Below, one piece after another: positions 33,126 through 44,530 of a stretch of 64,000 bases of DNA. A model generated the notes under the pieces. That model saw only the letters and a program-made list of their open reading frames with translations, ran no database searches and had not been told where the DNA came from. The stretch is taken from contig OW203762.1 in assembly GCA_934045905.1 (NCBI GenBank), positions 54,585,411 through 54,649,410 of the forward strand. Direction: 5' to 3'. A program made the position numbers and the translations under genes. The stretch comes from Leuctra nigra (taxonomy: Eukaryota > Arthropoda > Insecta > Plecoptera > Leuctridae). Position 1 is the stretch's first letter. Every line of letters begins with the position of its first letter.

Positions 33126-33959
33126 ATTCTTGCAGTACTGTTAATATGGCGATATTAGACTGGTATCTTTTCATAATTTGATCTTGACTGAAGGAAATCA
33201 TGAAACGTTGTCAAATAATTACTAACTAATGGAACACAATTATATATTTTTGAAGTGTCAAGTGTATAAAGTTAAATTTTTTAATAGAAATTCAATATGA
33301 CTGTCTTCTTTGTGAAATGTATTTTTATAAAATGTGTATTAATAGAAATTGTTACATGATGAGAAGGTATAACGCATGAGACTTAATTATATTCACCACG
33401 AAACAATATTACGAAGATAACTATTGTGTATATTTATAGAAAGCATAGACAACAAGTTTCATAGCGTATATATTCATATAGAAAATATTTTACAGAAGGT
33501 ATGTATAATATGTACCTAATTGAAAGATGTTTCCCTATTATTCTAAACATTCAAAATGACGGTTGTATATAAATGGCACATGCTTATGAATAGAAAAATG
33601 TCTTTAAAAAAACGATGCGCCAAGTCCTTTTGTAAAGTATTTCTCGGTGTTTATACTTTTATTTCAAAGATACGATTAAATATTTGGAAATGTCATTGAC
33701 TTGGCTCCTTTTTTGATATCACTCCTTTTCGGTGTTGAATTTTTTTAAAGTAAAGAGACTTGGCTGCCTTTTTTACACGGAGTGTTTTTTTCTGGGATAT
33801 CACTTCTTTTGTTAGTTTATTCATACAGCTTGTAGCACAGCTTGTGTCCGTGCAAGAACTTATTTCTTTAAAAAAATACGCCTATGCCGATTTGGATACT
33901 TAGAAAAGTTGCGTTTGGTATATAAGATTAAAATAATTATCCAAGAAGAATAGCTTTAA

Positions 33960-35050
33960 GTTTCGTTACAATCGGTCCAGCCGTTTTCGATATATGACGT
34001 CACTTCCGGTTTTAGCAATGGCGGCCGAAAATAATGTCGTCTTGAATTCATAATTATTACTCCTACACATTTCCAAAATTTGGTTGCAATCGGTACAGCC
34101 GTTTTTGATATATGACGTCACTTCCGGTTTTAACAATGGCGGCCGAAAATAATGTCGTCTTGAATTCATAATTATTAGTACAACACATTTCCAAAATTTG
34201 GTTGCAATCGGTACAGCCATTTTCGATATATGACGTCACTTCCGGTTTTAACAATGGCGGCCGAAAATAATGTCGTCTTGAATTCATAATTATTAGTACA
34301 ACACATTTCCAAAATTTGATTGCAATCGGTACAGCCATTTTCGATATTTGACGTCACTTCCGGTTTTAACAATGGCGGCCGAAAATAATGTCGTCTTGAA
34401 TTCATAATTATTAGTCCAACACATTTCCAAACTTAGGTTGCAATCGGTACAACCGTTTACGATATATGACGTCACTTCCGGTTTTAAAAATGGCCGCCGA
34501 GAACACTGCAACCTTGAATTTATAATTATTTACAAAGTACGTTTACTTATATCTATTTTAAAGTATAAAGTGGTGAATTTAGCGTCATTTAGCATATTTA
34601 TGACGTCATTTCCGGTATAGGTCATAAAATGTGTGACGTCATTTCCGGTTTCGATATTTGAATCATCAAATATTACTGATTACATAAAGTTGACCGTCTA
34701 AATCGTTTAGCGCTGGTTTTGTTCTAATCTGTTTAGCCGTTTTTGAGACATGATGTCACTTCCGGTTTCAAAATGGCGGCTTCCTGTTGGTTTTATAACA
34801 AGTCAAATGAAATATCAAAAGTACAAACGTTACATAAATATCAAGACAATCGGATCAACAGTTGTTGCTGAAATGCAAATCGATGTATATTAAATTTCAT
34901 GACGTCATTTCCGGTTTATTTAAAATAATGTTCAGTCTTTTGATATTGATAATCCATATAGATGACCGTCTGAAACGATTGGCGCAAATTTCGTTCCGAT
35001 CGGTCCAACCGTTGACGAGATATGACGTCACTTCCGGTTTCAAAATGGCG
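33960..35050. repeat. 118-bp tandem array carrying CRE, ETS and YY1-like motifs
   Basis: TGACGTCA starts at 33995, 34113, 34231, 34349 and 34467, exactly 118 bp apart, then at 34601, 34634, 34900 and 35023 in decayed copies. In each regular unit it reads TGACGTCACTTCCGG, a perfect CRE overlapping an ETS-type ACTTCCGG, followed within a few bases by AATGGCGGC, a YY1-like core. The period is not a multiple of three and frames are broken, so it is not coding. The rest of each unit is AT-rich (GCAATCGGTACAGCC and similar). Confidence 0.9.
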
Positions 35051-35314
35051 GCACAAAAAATTCATGGGGACAAGGTTAAATCAGACGCCAAAAGTGCACA
35101 CGTGGTAAAAATGTGAGATCAATCGGTTCAGCCGTTTAGGCTGTGGCCTGTTTACCGGATTTTAGCTCCAGCCTACTACTATGATTACTGATTATGAAAA
35201 CCGCCCTAAAACACTGTTTTCACGGCCCTCTAGCGCGCAAAGGGCGTAACCTATTGTTCCCAAATTTGGTATATGTTGTAGGGTGGGCCATAGCTCGAAA
35301 TTAAGATATTTCGC
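35051..35314. other. Unclassified sequence inside the composite
   Basis: Contains GATCAATCGGTTCAGCCGTTT-like text (about 35108-35130) common at the 3' ends of insect elements, and a GC-richer stretch near 35225-35250. It has no reading frame of note and is probably part of the same element as the 118-bp array or of the neighbouring dispersed repeat. Confidence 0.35.
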
Positions 35315-35463
35315 AACAATGTGAGATTTCTCAATTTTAAGATCCAGAAGGCCGAAAATGCCACTTTGATGCTTACAGTAAAAGTGGGTTTGCTCCAGCC
35401 TTTATATGAGAGTGTGCGCGCGCCGTACGACTTGGCTGGCGTGGAGCGACCGCTCCACTAGAT
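35315..35463 (-). repeat. Dispersed repeat, copy 2 (inverted)
   Basis: Reverse complement of 2341-2491 with scattered substitutions and small indels; ends at CTCCACTAGAT, directly next to the hAT-like subterminal repeats. Read on the minus strand it begins GTGGAGCGGTCGCTCCAC. No coding capacity. Confidence 0.75.
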
Positions 35464-35560
35464 TTTCATGAAAATGTTCATAAAAATTTTTAACAGGTCT
35501 TGAAAATTTTCATGGAAATTTTCACTTTGAAAATTTTTAAGTCCCAACACTAATTATACA

Positions 35561-37361
35561 TGAATATTACACGTATATTTTGAGGTACAAAGTAAAAACG
35601 GTATTTGAACGAAACGAAACAGATTGGCTGGTGGTGAAATCTATCCTTGTTCAGCCAATCCGTTTTTACTCCGGCCAAGTGTACATTTGTAAATACATTT
35701 TACATTGTAGCAAAGCATACCTGTTACTTAGTTATTTCCTCTACTAGCCATTTCCTACGCGATGCAATGAGCCGATCTGCCAAATGTGTCCAAGATGACA
35801 GAGACAAGAGAGATCGAGAAACTAATTGCTTCGAGTCTGGCTTCAGAGAGGGATACATTTCGGTCGTGAGCAATAAGTACCTGTACGTCCCGTGGCAGAA
35901 AACACGGGTATAAGAGGTGAAACAGCATCGTCTACTGGATATATCTAATAGATATGTTGCGTTACGCGAGGACACCCGGGGCAGCAGACGAGCCTTTGAC
36001 GTTCCACAAGCAGCATTTCCAACCAGATAACACAAGCAATAGTCCGTAATAAACCCTTTGAGCTACAACAACGCAGCGAATTCACATTACATGTATGAAA
36101 ATACTTTTAATTATCATGAATATTAACTAAAGAACATTTGCGATCCGAACCCGGCACCTCCACTGTGTTTGTGCAATACGCTAAGTTGTCCCAGGGCGGA
36201 TAATTTACATGTTTAAAGCGGAGGGAGCACAATCAACATTATAGTTCACATTTCATCAAATTATTTATGAACATGTTTGTAGATCGTCTCCACATTTAGC
36301 ATGTGAATGCATCTGGTGTAAAAAGCCAGGCAATCATTGATTGGATAACTCACGCATGGGCGAGCAGTCGTCGAGTACGCACAACAATACGACGCAGGGT
36401 TTCTGGCGCAATGCAGAGCGCGCGGTTGTCGAGGAGTTCCATTCTCCGACGTGCATTGTGTCCGGATGCATTGTGCGGTGAAAAGTGCACTTTGGATGCA
36501 TTCTCGAGTTGTGTTTTACATTGTTGAGTTTGTGTTTCCGAAGACGGTTGCATTCGACCATGTCATTGACATTTGCAAAAAGTAAGGGTTTTAATTTGTG
36601 TGTTTGGATTAAATTCCAATGGAGGGCACCAGATACGCTCATTTAAAATCATCATAATTACTTGTTGTATAATTGCTATAATTGGATATTGTGCCTCTGG
36701 CTCTATTGTATAGCAAGGATAAAAAAACTGTATTTGCCATTTCTGTCAATACTTTTGGAATATACCTGCCCTAGGATAGACAGGTACCATTAAGAAATTA
36801 TTCATGAAATAAATGACGTTTTTCCAAAAGGATTCAAATGCAGTTTGCTTTTCCCTACATCGCGAATAAGTACAAATCAAACTACTTGTGAATTATTATA
36901 GAAACCAGATACATTCAGATACATTCTGAACTGTCCGTTGAACATGAGAGTGGCAGTGTTGTAAAATAATACTTTATTAATCATTTATTCCGTAGTACCA
37001 ACAAAATAAAAATAGCTAAAAGTGTAAATGTAATTGATTACATTTTGCAGGAATATATTTATCAGAAATATGACACATGAATGTCTACATATGATTTTAT
37101 ATATTTGATATTGCATCCATTTCGTATCATAGAGATAAAATATCACGGATAACAAATAATAAAATCAAACCAGAATGTCAGTTCTCGACGTAAATATAAC
37201 AGAATATGACAGGTTCTATAAGCGCCTGGGTTTGATTCGTGGCGGCGGCATTTACAAATACCACGTAATCGAAGAGAAGAAAGTTCAACACACCTTCTCG
37301 ATATCGCCTCTTCACACACAGTTAGATAAGGGATGAGGGAGAGAGAGAGAGAAGAACTTAC
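35561..37361. other. Spacer or intron, with repeat traces
   Basis: At 35592-35669 nested inverted pieces (GTAAAAACGG/CCGTTTTTAC and GATTGGCTG/CAGCCAATC) suggest a small decayed MITE. At about 36125-36200, minus strand, GTGGAGGTGCCGGGTTCGG looks like the B-box region of an old tRNA-derived SINE. If the exon at 37362-37464 is real, this stretch is the start of its intron, beginning GTAAGT and followed by a long CT-rich run. Confidence 0.45.
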
Positions 37362-37464
37362 CTGTTTCCTCGTCGGAGATCTTGGAGAAAACTGGATCCA
37401 ACTGGCCGAGTAGCAACAATTGAAAGACGAGAAGAAGTTTCCAAATGGCGTAGTTCTTCGTCAT
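37362..37464 (-). CDS. Putative first coding exon: secreted or membrane protein
   Basis: From the first in-frame ATG at 37464, 34 codons plus one base run to a textbook donor, CAG followed by GTAAGT (37356-37361). The peptide has a charged start (MTKNYAIWK), a hydrophobic core (LLLVFQLLLLG) and then polar residues ending SDEET, which is the shape of a cleavable signal peptide plus the first mature residues. The ATG context CGACC-ATG-A is acceptable, and a tiny upstream frame (ATG TTG TGA) lies in the putative leader. Phase 1 at the donor. No second exon could be identified; the remainder would lie to the left, perhaps beyond the window. The protein family is not recognised. Confidence 0.45.
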
Positions 37465-38373
37465 GGTCGGTAGAGTATTCCACAGCTTCACAACATTAAA
37501 CCTACTAACGCGCTCCGAGCTTGGCAAGCGCCATAAATTACACCTATACGATATCACACTTAGAAACGCGCGGTCGTCGGATTAATTATCTATCGCCGCT
37601 GCAAACGAACAGGGACAAGAAGTTCCTGGGTACTCGTTAGCTCGCGATATTGTCCGCAGAACTGGCGGTGGAAATATGGCGACACTGTTTTGTCACAGAG
37701 ACTAACTGGAGTTTAATATTGTCGCAGAGGGGACGCCGGCAATGATATCGTTCACACGATTACGCCGGGACAAACCAAATGTTGTTCATTACTTCGGTGC
37801 CCTGTTCCCAACTGCGAGATTCAATGGACTGGAGTAATTGTTATTGGTTGCCAGCGGACTTTTAATGCAAATACAATCAAAATACTATTTCGAAATTGAC
37901 GATGCGGTTGGGGAAAATATTGTTTGGAATACGTCCTACACAATTAATGTAACACACTGAGTTTGATTTAAATTTATTGAAAATATTCGCCTCGGTATTT
38001 CAAAATTGATGTTGTTATAAATTTAAAATACAATTAGGTATTAAAAACAATGACGATACAATTATTATTGAAGCACATCGAATATTTTTTAATAAACATC
38101 GCCGACGGCGTCTAGACGTGGGAAATGAACACGTTTAAGTCACTTATCAAATCAACATTTGCACGTACATTTAGTTCGTGACACTGGTCGCGGTGAGTGT
38201 AAGCCGGGCGTGAACTACCCCTGGTGCTCGTGCACCAATCCCTTGCGAGTTCGCGGGCAGACTGAAGCGGGATCGCAGCGGCGGGTCGTGTGTCCATCGC
38301 GCGCCCGAGCAGCCGCCGAGGATCCCCGAGCAGAGCCGAGGCTGCTGGACCTGGAGGTGCCATCATCACTCAC
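37465..38373. other. Putative leader or upstream region of the minus-strand gene
   Basis: No repeat family seen. From about 38150 rightwards the sequence becomes clearly GC- and CpG-rich (to about 38510), as at an insect promoter or 5' exon, but I find no convincing TATA box or initiator. Frames here overlap on both strands. Confidence 0.35.
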
Positions 38374-38427
38374 AGAGATCCAGAGCCGGAGGAGCAACAC
38401 GCACAGCGAGCATCGCGAATTCCACAT
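38374..38427 (-). CDS. Alternative candidate signal-peptide exon
   Basis: ATG at 38427 opens 18 codons with a hydrophobic core (CVLLLRLWIS) that end exactly at GTGAGT (38368-38373), a consensus splice donor, phase 0. It lies in the GC-rich block about 1 kb upstream of the other candidate exon. The phases differ (0 versus 1), so the two cannot join the same downstream exon in frame; at most one is likely to be the coding start, or they belong to different genes. The length is short enough to be chance. Confidence 0.2.
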
Positions 38428-38509
38428 TACGTATTAAACACGAGGCTGGACAATAAAATGCTTATTTTCATATTGCGGGTTAAAAGGCGCACCGCACCGC
38501 GCCACTAAA

Positions 38510-38805
38510 GCAACCCACACGCAATATTTCACCGCGCTGCTTCTTTAGTCACGTGATCAGGCTAATTAATGGACATAAAAATGTCTGCCAATTACATGGT
38601 TCACTTTTTCATTCAATAAAAGCATGAGGTTTGTGCTAAATATAGATCAACAACTCGTTGCATAAGATAATAAGTAGGTAGGTACCTCTACTTTAGGTAC
38701 CTACTTATAGTTGTAGGAGTATGATATTGACATAATTCACTTGTAACTTGACTCTGAAAGTTCCAATACTTTTAAACGAGGGTTGAATGGTGTAAATAAG
38801 TTACA
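38510..38805. other. Spacer with small inverted repeat
   Basis: AT-rich. AAGTAGGTAGGTACCT and AGGTACCTACTT (about 38671-38707) form a short imperfect hairpin. No gene seen. Confidence 0.45.
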
Positions 38806-39171
38806 CTAAGCTTCTTCAATATCAACCTCTTTAAGAAGCTGTTTTCCGGTTTCATCGAAGCATTGTTTTGTATTTTCAGCACCACACTCCGTCTTTGTAC
38901 TGAAATGAACAGCAAAGAGCTTTGTGGCTGGGTTTGTTTTTAGATTTCTAAATTTCAGTAACGAATTCTCTTCTTTCGCCGCAAACTGTTCGTTTTTCAC
39001 CCTTTCTTCCGCGGAGTATTGACGAAACTCTCTAAACTGCTGGGTGTAATCGTCCACTCTGTCTCCACACTTCTCGGAGTTCACAGGAGATAAATCCACG
39101 GCGCTTGAATGTGTTTTGTTGCAGCTTCCTCCGTTGCATCTCAGTGTACTGCGCCTGCGCCGCGGTTGCAC
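38806..39171 (-). other. Unrecognised 121-codon open frame, no ATG
   Basis: Minus-strand open frame ending in TAG. Its C-terminal two thirds have protein-like composition, rich in Glu, Lys and Phe (for example QFREFRQYSAEERVKNEQF) with an acidic end, EVDIEEA. No ATG occurs in the frame; the first codon of the open stretch shown is GTG. If real it would be a terminal exon entered by splicing. No AATAAA was found shortly downstream on that strand. It could equally be chance; no family recognised. Confidence 0.2.
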
Positions 39172-39482
39172 TTCTTTTACCTCAGCTCGGTTTCAACTCG
39201 TCTGTTAATTCTAGTCTATACAACGATCTTGTTTTTTTGTCCGTAATTGTGTGTTTTTTCACGTGAGTGTTTTTCGTGTTTGAAAGGCAGTCAGGCAGCG
39301 AGCGTCTAATGCTAGGTTGTTGTGTTGTGTTGGTATACCTGCATGTGAATGAATGCAGGCCAACACTTGATCTCACTTACGCTGCTCGTTGAGTTATTAT
39401 AATTATGTTCGAGGGAAGAACAACGCGCTGCTTCGGGACACGAATTACGTAACAATGGTCGAAACGTAAAGCTCGTCCTCAA

Positions 39483-39761
39483 ATGACGCTCATTGCCTCT
39501 TCTGAATCTGCACGAACAGCACTGGAAAATAATAGTTGTTTGTATTGTCGGAGTAAAATGAACGACATTATGCAGCCAGTTGAAGAGCTAAACGAGTTAA
39601 AACTTTCAGGAATTACATCAACTCCAAAGCGATCTGAGCTAATTAGACACAATGGTTTCCGCGATGATTTGGCGGCGGAAGAAACTTCTGGGATGAAAAC
39701 GGGATTTCTCATGTGGGTGGGTTCACTGGGAGGAACTCACCCCCACGTGGCTGCCATCTGA
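39483..39761 (+). other. Unrecognised 92-codon open frame with ATG
   Basis: ATG at 39483 in an acceptable context (CTCAA-ATG-A), 92 codons, with a plausible composition including LYCRSKMNDIMQPVEELNEL. An overlapping minus-strand frame (39479-39712) is also open, which weakens the case. No signal peptide, domain or splice sites identified. Confidence 0.15.
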
Positions 39762-42700
39762 TGATCGATTCCTGCAACCTCACTCGATGCCTGACATTAT
39801 CTGATTCCGGGAGAGAGTGAGCGTATCATATTTCAATAACAAATAATACAATGATAAGCCAGTGGTTTACAAACATGATCCTTCTCCGGATCAACTTTAT
39901 TGAATTTTAATAATAAAAAGACGAACCTTTGTGCACGTTTCCCTTCGCCTCTACATGAATGTTAATATAAAGATGATTTAAAGCGTGTCTCTATAATAGA
40001 CTTCAGTCTGCTCAACTAATCCCAGGTGGGAAACGCTCTAAAAATCCCATTTAAAAACCAAATTCTGTGAGCTTTAGGTAAGAATAGGATACACCGAGAG
40101 CTACATCAAAAGTTCGAAATCGTTTGTATTCTTTCAGATTTACATTTTATTTTCCCGTGCTAAAGTTTAGTGAACCGTTTTTATTTTCATCCACACATCA
40201 ATAAAATGTCGCCGGCAAAGACATTAATGAGATTTAAATGCTATTCAGCGTGATGATAAATCCCTGTTTGACATTTCGCATTTCTATTATTCATTATGTC
40301 AAAAGGATGAGCAGCGAAATGTGAGTTTATCTTTAATTCACGTCCTTTGCTTTGCTTGATATTCCTCGGGATGTAAAACAAAAACAAGACGAGACTCGAA
40401 GCTTGACCGAAATAAGGAACAACTCTGATATTTATTGTGTATTTGATCGGAAGAAAAAGTTTCTGGCTGCCACTCACACCAGAGAAGAACGACCGCAAGA
40501 GTTGATAAAAATTTGAATATCGAGAAGAGGAATTCTGAACTGGAAGTCTCGGGTCTTCTCATCGTTACGGTAGAATTTATCAGTCAGATGGAAGCCAACA
40601 AGTTTATCTGTCTTTCGCAAAAATTGGAATGTTGACTTCGTTCAGAAAGTTTTGTGGTATGAAAATACAGAACCGCGAGAGATTGGAGACGGTTTGTTGT
40701 CCTCGGCATTTAAAACTTTTCATCTCTATCTCTTCGTTTTACTAACTCAACTCGGTTCCGCTCTATCAGTTTGATTTCTCTCCTACGGTCAAGCCACTTC
40801 TTCCTCAGAGAGGTTTAATATTTTTGTCTCTGCTCGTGTTTTAATATTCTCGTCCAGCTTTGAACATCCGTCTTAGCACGACTTGTAGCTGCTTTACATT
40901 TCGTGCAGTTTTTGGTTCTGATTGCAACTTCTGCCGGCGTCGTCCTTCTCATTTCGTCTCCTACATAAACTTTTATGATGATTCCAAAAGTTTTCTGGTT
41001 CTTCTTTTTGAGAATCCGAACTGATTGAGAGAGAGTAGAATTACACTCTTGTGTTCCGTTTGCGAAAGCATCACTAATACGAATGTGATGGAAATCAGTG
41101 ATATATGGACGTTCACTTTGAAACGAATCGTGATCAATATCGTTGCTTTGCACACACATTTCCGGTACGTATGAATAACAGGCGAAACTGTATCATTCAG
41201 AATTATGTCAAAATATTACAAAATGGTGACAAAATAGCTTCGCAGCTTTCAATTTTTTTCATCGTTATTAATGTTTCATTTTTTGATGAAAACTGGCATT
41301 TTAATTGTATCGCTAGGCACATTTTAAAAATGTATGTTCAAAATGTCCGAAGTTCAACGCAGAGATTTCTGTTTGTGAAATTTGCAACAAATTGGTTGTC
41401 GGGTTTGGGCTGCGGACGACACAGTTTTGTTGCTAAACCAGCGACTATTGAACAGCGTACGACCCAATGCAATCAGACCGATCAAGCGAGCATCCTATCA
41501 GAGAGCATTGGGCTGAAACAACGCCGATATCTCGTGACACCTTACACTGCTCATTACAGTTATTACGGAGAAGCAATATTCTCGCAATGTCATGTTTAAT
41601 GACAAGTCAATCGTTCCCGTTGCTTCTTGTAATGCATCCGATTCAGAGGTTCTCACTAACAAGCCCCAAGAATGTCGTCCAACTTGATTTGTCACAGGCG
41701 GGTGTAAAAAACATATAAATTCAAAACAACATTTTATTCAACATCAAATTAGTTGTTCATATTAATATCATCGACTTTTTGTGTTCGAAGAATAGACAGT
41801 CATCTTATGTTCTAAGGCGCTTATTTGAGAACACATACAGATGGAACAATGAAGTGATTATTAATGTATAAAAACTCTCCCGGCAAACCCTTGTCATAAC
41901 CTCATATCGCATAAAAGCATTTCGCCAAAAGCCAGCTCATTAACTGGTGTAATTCATCAGGTTCGGTCGGATCGGACGTGATCCCCTGATCGGATGCCGT
42001 CGGACATCCAGCCAAGAACCAGTTCTCATCGGACTCAATTAAAGTGCTTCCTTTGAGAAACCGGTCTCAGTGAAAAACGAAAATAAATTTATTAACTTAT
42101 TATTTTGTTTCAGTGCGCTTTACATCTCGTATTTTTTATTTCTATTTTCGAATACCTTCCGAAGTTTTTTCGTCTCTCATTCATGCCACGCTCACGATTG
42201 CGTCAGACCTCGTCTAATCAGGTTGAACTGCGTCGTCGGAGATTAGCTGACAACTCTATGAGATCTCCTCGTGATAATCAGGCGAGAAATCATCATTTTG
42301 TCCGACATCTTGATGGACATGGTGTTAATAAGCCCCTGTGATGTCTTCAGACGTGTTCGGATCGCAGGCGGCGCGTCAGTGGCTCAACGAGGCCGTGCTT
42401 CACAACACAATTAACATGTCGATATTTTACGAAATAATGACTTCATAATGGGTGCATTAAAATACTCGTTGTGTTGATTTACACGATCAAACTTCAGTAC
42501 CCGATTTATTGCCGATAATGACGAAAATAAAAATGTAAGTACGAAAAATGTAGTTTTAAGTGATCGTAAATAAATAATAAATTTAGATAATCCGTACGTG
42601 TGATGAAGCTTACATGTTTTAAAAGTAATGCTAGTTATAGTTACGTTGAAATTAATAGCACACAATATATCCCACATCTGCCACCATTTGTAAAATTAAC

Positions 42701-44239
42701 AATATGTAGGCCACTAATAATGACTTTCAGCGGGCATACAAGTGCACAATGCTAACAACGAAAGGTATAATAAACGTATGATTAAGCATTAATTAATGTT
42801 GTACAGCTGCAAGCATAATGAGCATCGATGTGCAATATACAAATAATTCAATTACAAAATCTATTGTCCAGACCTAACAATATTAATGAACCCAGGCTCA
42901 CTATCTCCAACAGTGTAATGATATTGAGTCTTGAGTTACTTCATCCCACGCGGTGAATTGCACCTGAAGTACATCGAGCTCGTGTACTCAGTGACGTGAT
43001 TGGTCTTGCTGGCTGCCTCCGCGCTCGCTCTGGCGTCAACGACTAGACGTAACGACGACAAACATCCACGGCAATGCCAACGGAGGCGGACAATAAAAAG
43101 TTTTTAATTCCCGTCCGTCCGACCTTCCCATTACACTTGATCGAGCCATTAAGCCTGACTGGCTGTCATTAAACGGTGGCGAGATTCCATGTCCCCTGAT
43201 TCCAAGACATTCACGCGTCCCGAATCGATTAACCCCGTCTCAATGATGCTCAAAGCAATCATCTTTAATTAACCAATATAAATTATACAATGCCTCGATC
43301 ACCCATGGAAGATAATCTGAATCCAGCCCTGGATCAAGCTTATCACATCACGGACTATTTCATTGTGCCAGTTAATTACGAAGTATCAATTAATACACGT
43401 CAGAAGAGCTACGTAGTATCGCTCGATTGTTGTTCGAAGTGTCTAAACTGTTCTGGAGATCGATTCCGCTCCAGGATCGGTGTAATTACTACGTTTTTTG
43501 CTAAGATTGGTAAAAATGTTACGAAGTATTAGGGGCTCGTTAAAATAATGGAGCGAGTATTCATTTGCATTTTAGAGTTGAATTTATTTACGTAAGAACT
43601 CTTAACCTGTCAAACAGCTAAACGGACATTGCTTTAGTTTTTGCGGGCAGTTTTTTTAATGAATATCTATTAGTAATGCAGGTATAATATTCTACACTGA
43701 TTATAATAAGTGATTTTTTATATTGGCGGACTAACGAGGAACTATTGTTCGCATAGAGTGATTCAAAGGTAAATTAAATATAATATCTTCGATACACCGA
43801 AATATAATTACAACAGTGTTTTCTGCTGGGAGCGACTTCTTCTCCCACAAAGTTCATTTTTCAACTTTAATTAATTGTAAGTCAAAGATATCTACTCGGC
43901 TCGACGCGGCAGTTTTTCCTCCCCGTTTGCGCCGCCTGCGGCTGTGGAAACTGATTCACGCTTCTGCACGACACACTCAGTCTAATGACGCTTTCAACAC
44001 CTTCTCATTATTCCCACACAGGATTCTCGGCACACAGAGCGGCTGAAAATCATCACACCCCTTTTAAATGATTGAAACGGCGTCATTTTTGCCGGCTGAA
44101 ACAAAATCACGTTGTATGTCGAAGCAAGTCTCTGAATTCTTCCTGGCAGAAATGTAATTAGTGTGATCTAGCTGGCAGTGACTAAACGTTCCCGTGTTGT
44201 GGAATCGCATTGGCTTTGATACTTGATACTCGTGTTGCT
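39762..44239. other. Spacer, no gene supported
   Basis: Mixed composition. The longest frames (41105-41599 plus, 164 codons; 40815-41159 minus, 114 codons) overlap others and show no motif or compositional sign of coding. No RNA gene or repeat family was recognised. Confidence 0.45.
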
Positions 44240-44530
44240 GCTCCCGCCTCGTAGAGGGCGCTAGTGTCCGTGACGTCACTAGCTCCCGCCTCGTGGAGGG
44301 CGCCAGTGTCCGTGACGTCACTAGCTCCCGCCTCGTAGAGGGCGCTAGTGTCCGTGACGTCACTAGCTCCCGCCTCGTAGAGGGCGCTAGTGTCCGTGAC
44401 GTCACTAGCTCCCGCCTCGTGGAGGGCGCCAGTGTCCGTGACGTCACTAGCTCCCGCCTCGTGGAGGGCGCTAGTGTCCGTGACGTCACTAGCTCCCGCC
44501 TCGTAGAGGGCGCTAGTGTCCATGACGTCA
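44240..44530. repeat. 42-bp tandem array with seven perfect CRE sites
   Basis: CTCCCGCCTCGTAGAGGGCG repeats with a 42-bp period and A/G and T/C variants. TGACGTCA falls at 44271, 44313, 44355, 44397, 44439, 44481 and 44523. A perfect CRE every 42 bp equals four helical turns at 10.5 bp, so all sites face the same side of the DNA. The period is divisible by three, which opens frames on both strands (119 and 157 codons minus, 98 plus); these are shadows. CREB/ATF binding is inferred from the motif. Confidence 0.9.

Larger units (their letters stand above)
32518..33797. mobile_element. 1.28-kb non-autonomous element with 198-bp TIRs
   Basis: Left arm 32518-32715 and right arm 33600-33797 are reverse complements with a single mismatch noticed (TTTAGAAAAATT versus TTTAAAAAAATT). 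Outer ends are TCCCAGAAAAAAACACTC, flanked by TA on both sides, as in Tc1/mariner-like insertion. The 884-bp centre has no transposase. The near-identity of the arms means it is young or that the arms are gene-converted. A diverged solo arm lies at 2576-2716. Confidence 0.85.
32290..35552. mobile_element. Composite element with hAT-like ends, about 3.26 kb
   Basis: The left end TAGTGTTGGGA and the right end CCCAACACTA (about 35543-35552) are inverted, and both are followed inward by runs of AAAATTTTCATG-type subterminal repeats (32300-32361 and 35464-35540). An 8-bp duplication with one mismatch flanks them. TIRs of this form, subterminal repeats and 8-bp duplications are hallmarks of hAT transposons. 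No transposase frame remains. Inside are, in order, a TA-flanked element with 198-bp inverted repeats, a 118-bp tandem array and a dispersed repeat copy. Whether these moved as one unit is untested. Confidence 0.6.

Noticed and set aside
41105..41599. 164-codon plus-strand frame, the longest outside repeats
   Set aside because: No domain, unconvincing composition, overlapping frames on the other strand and no splice context.
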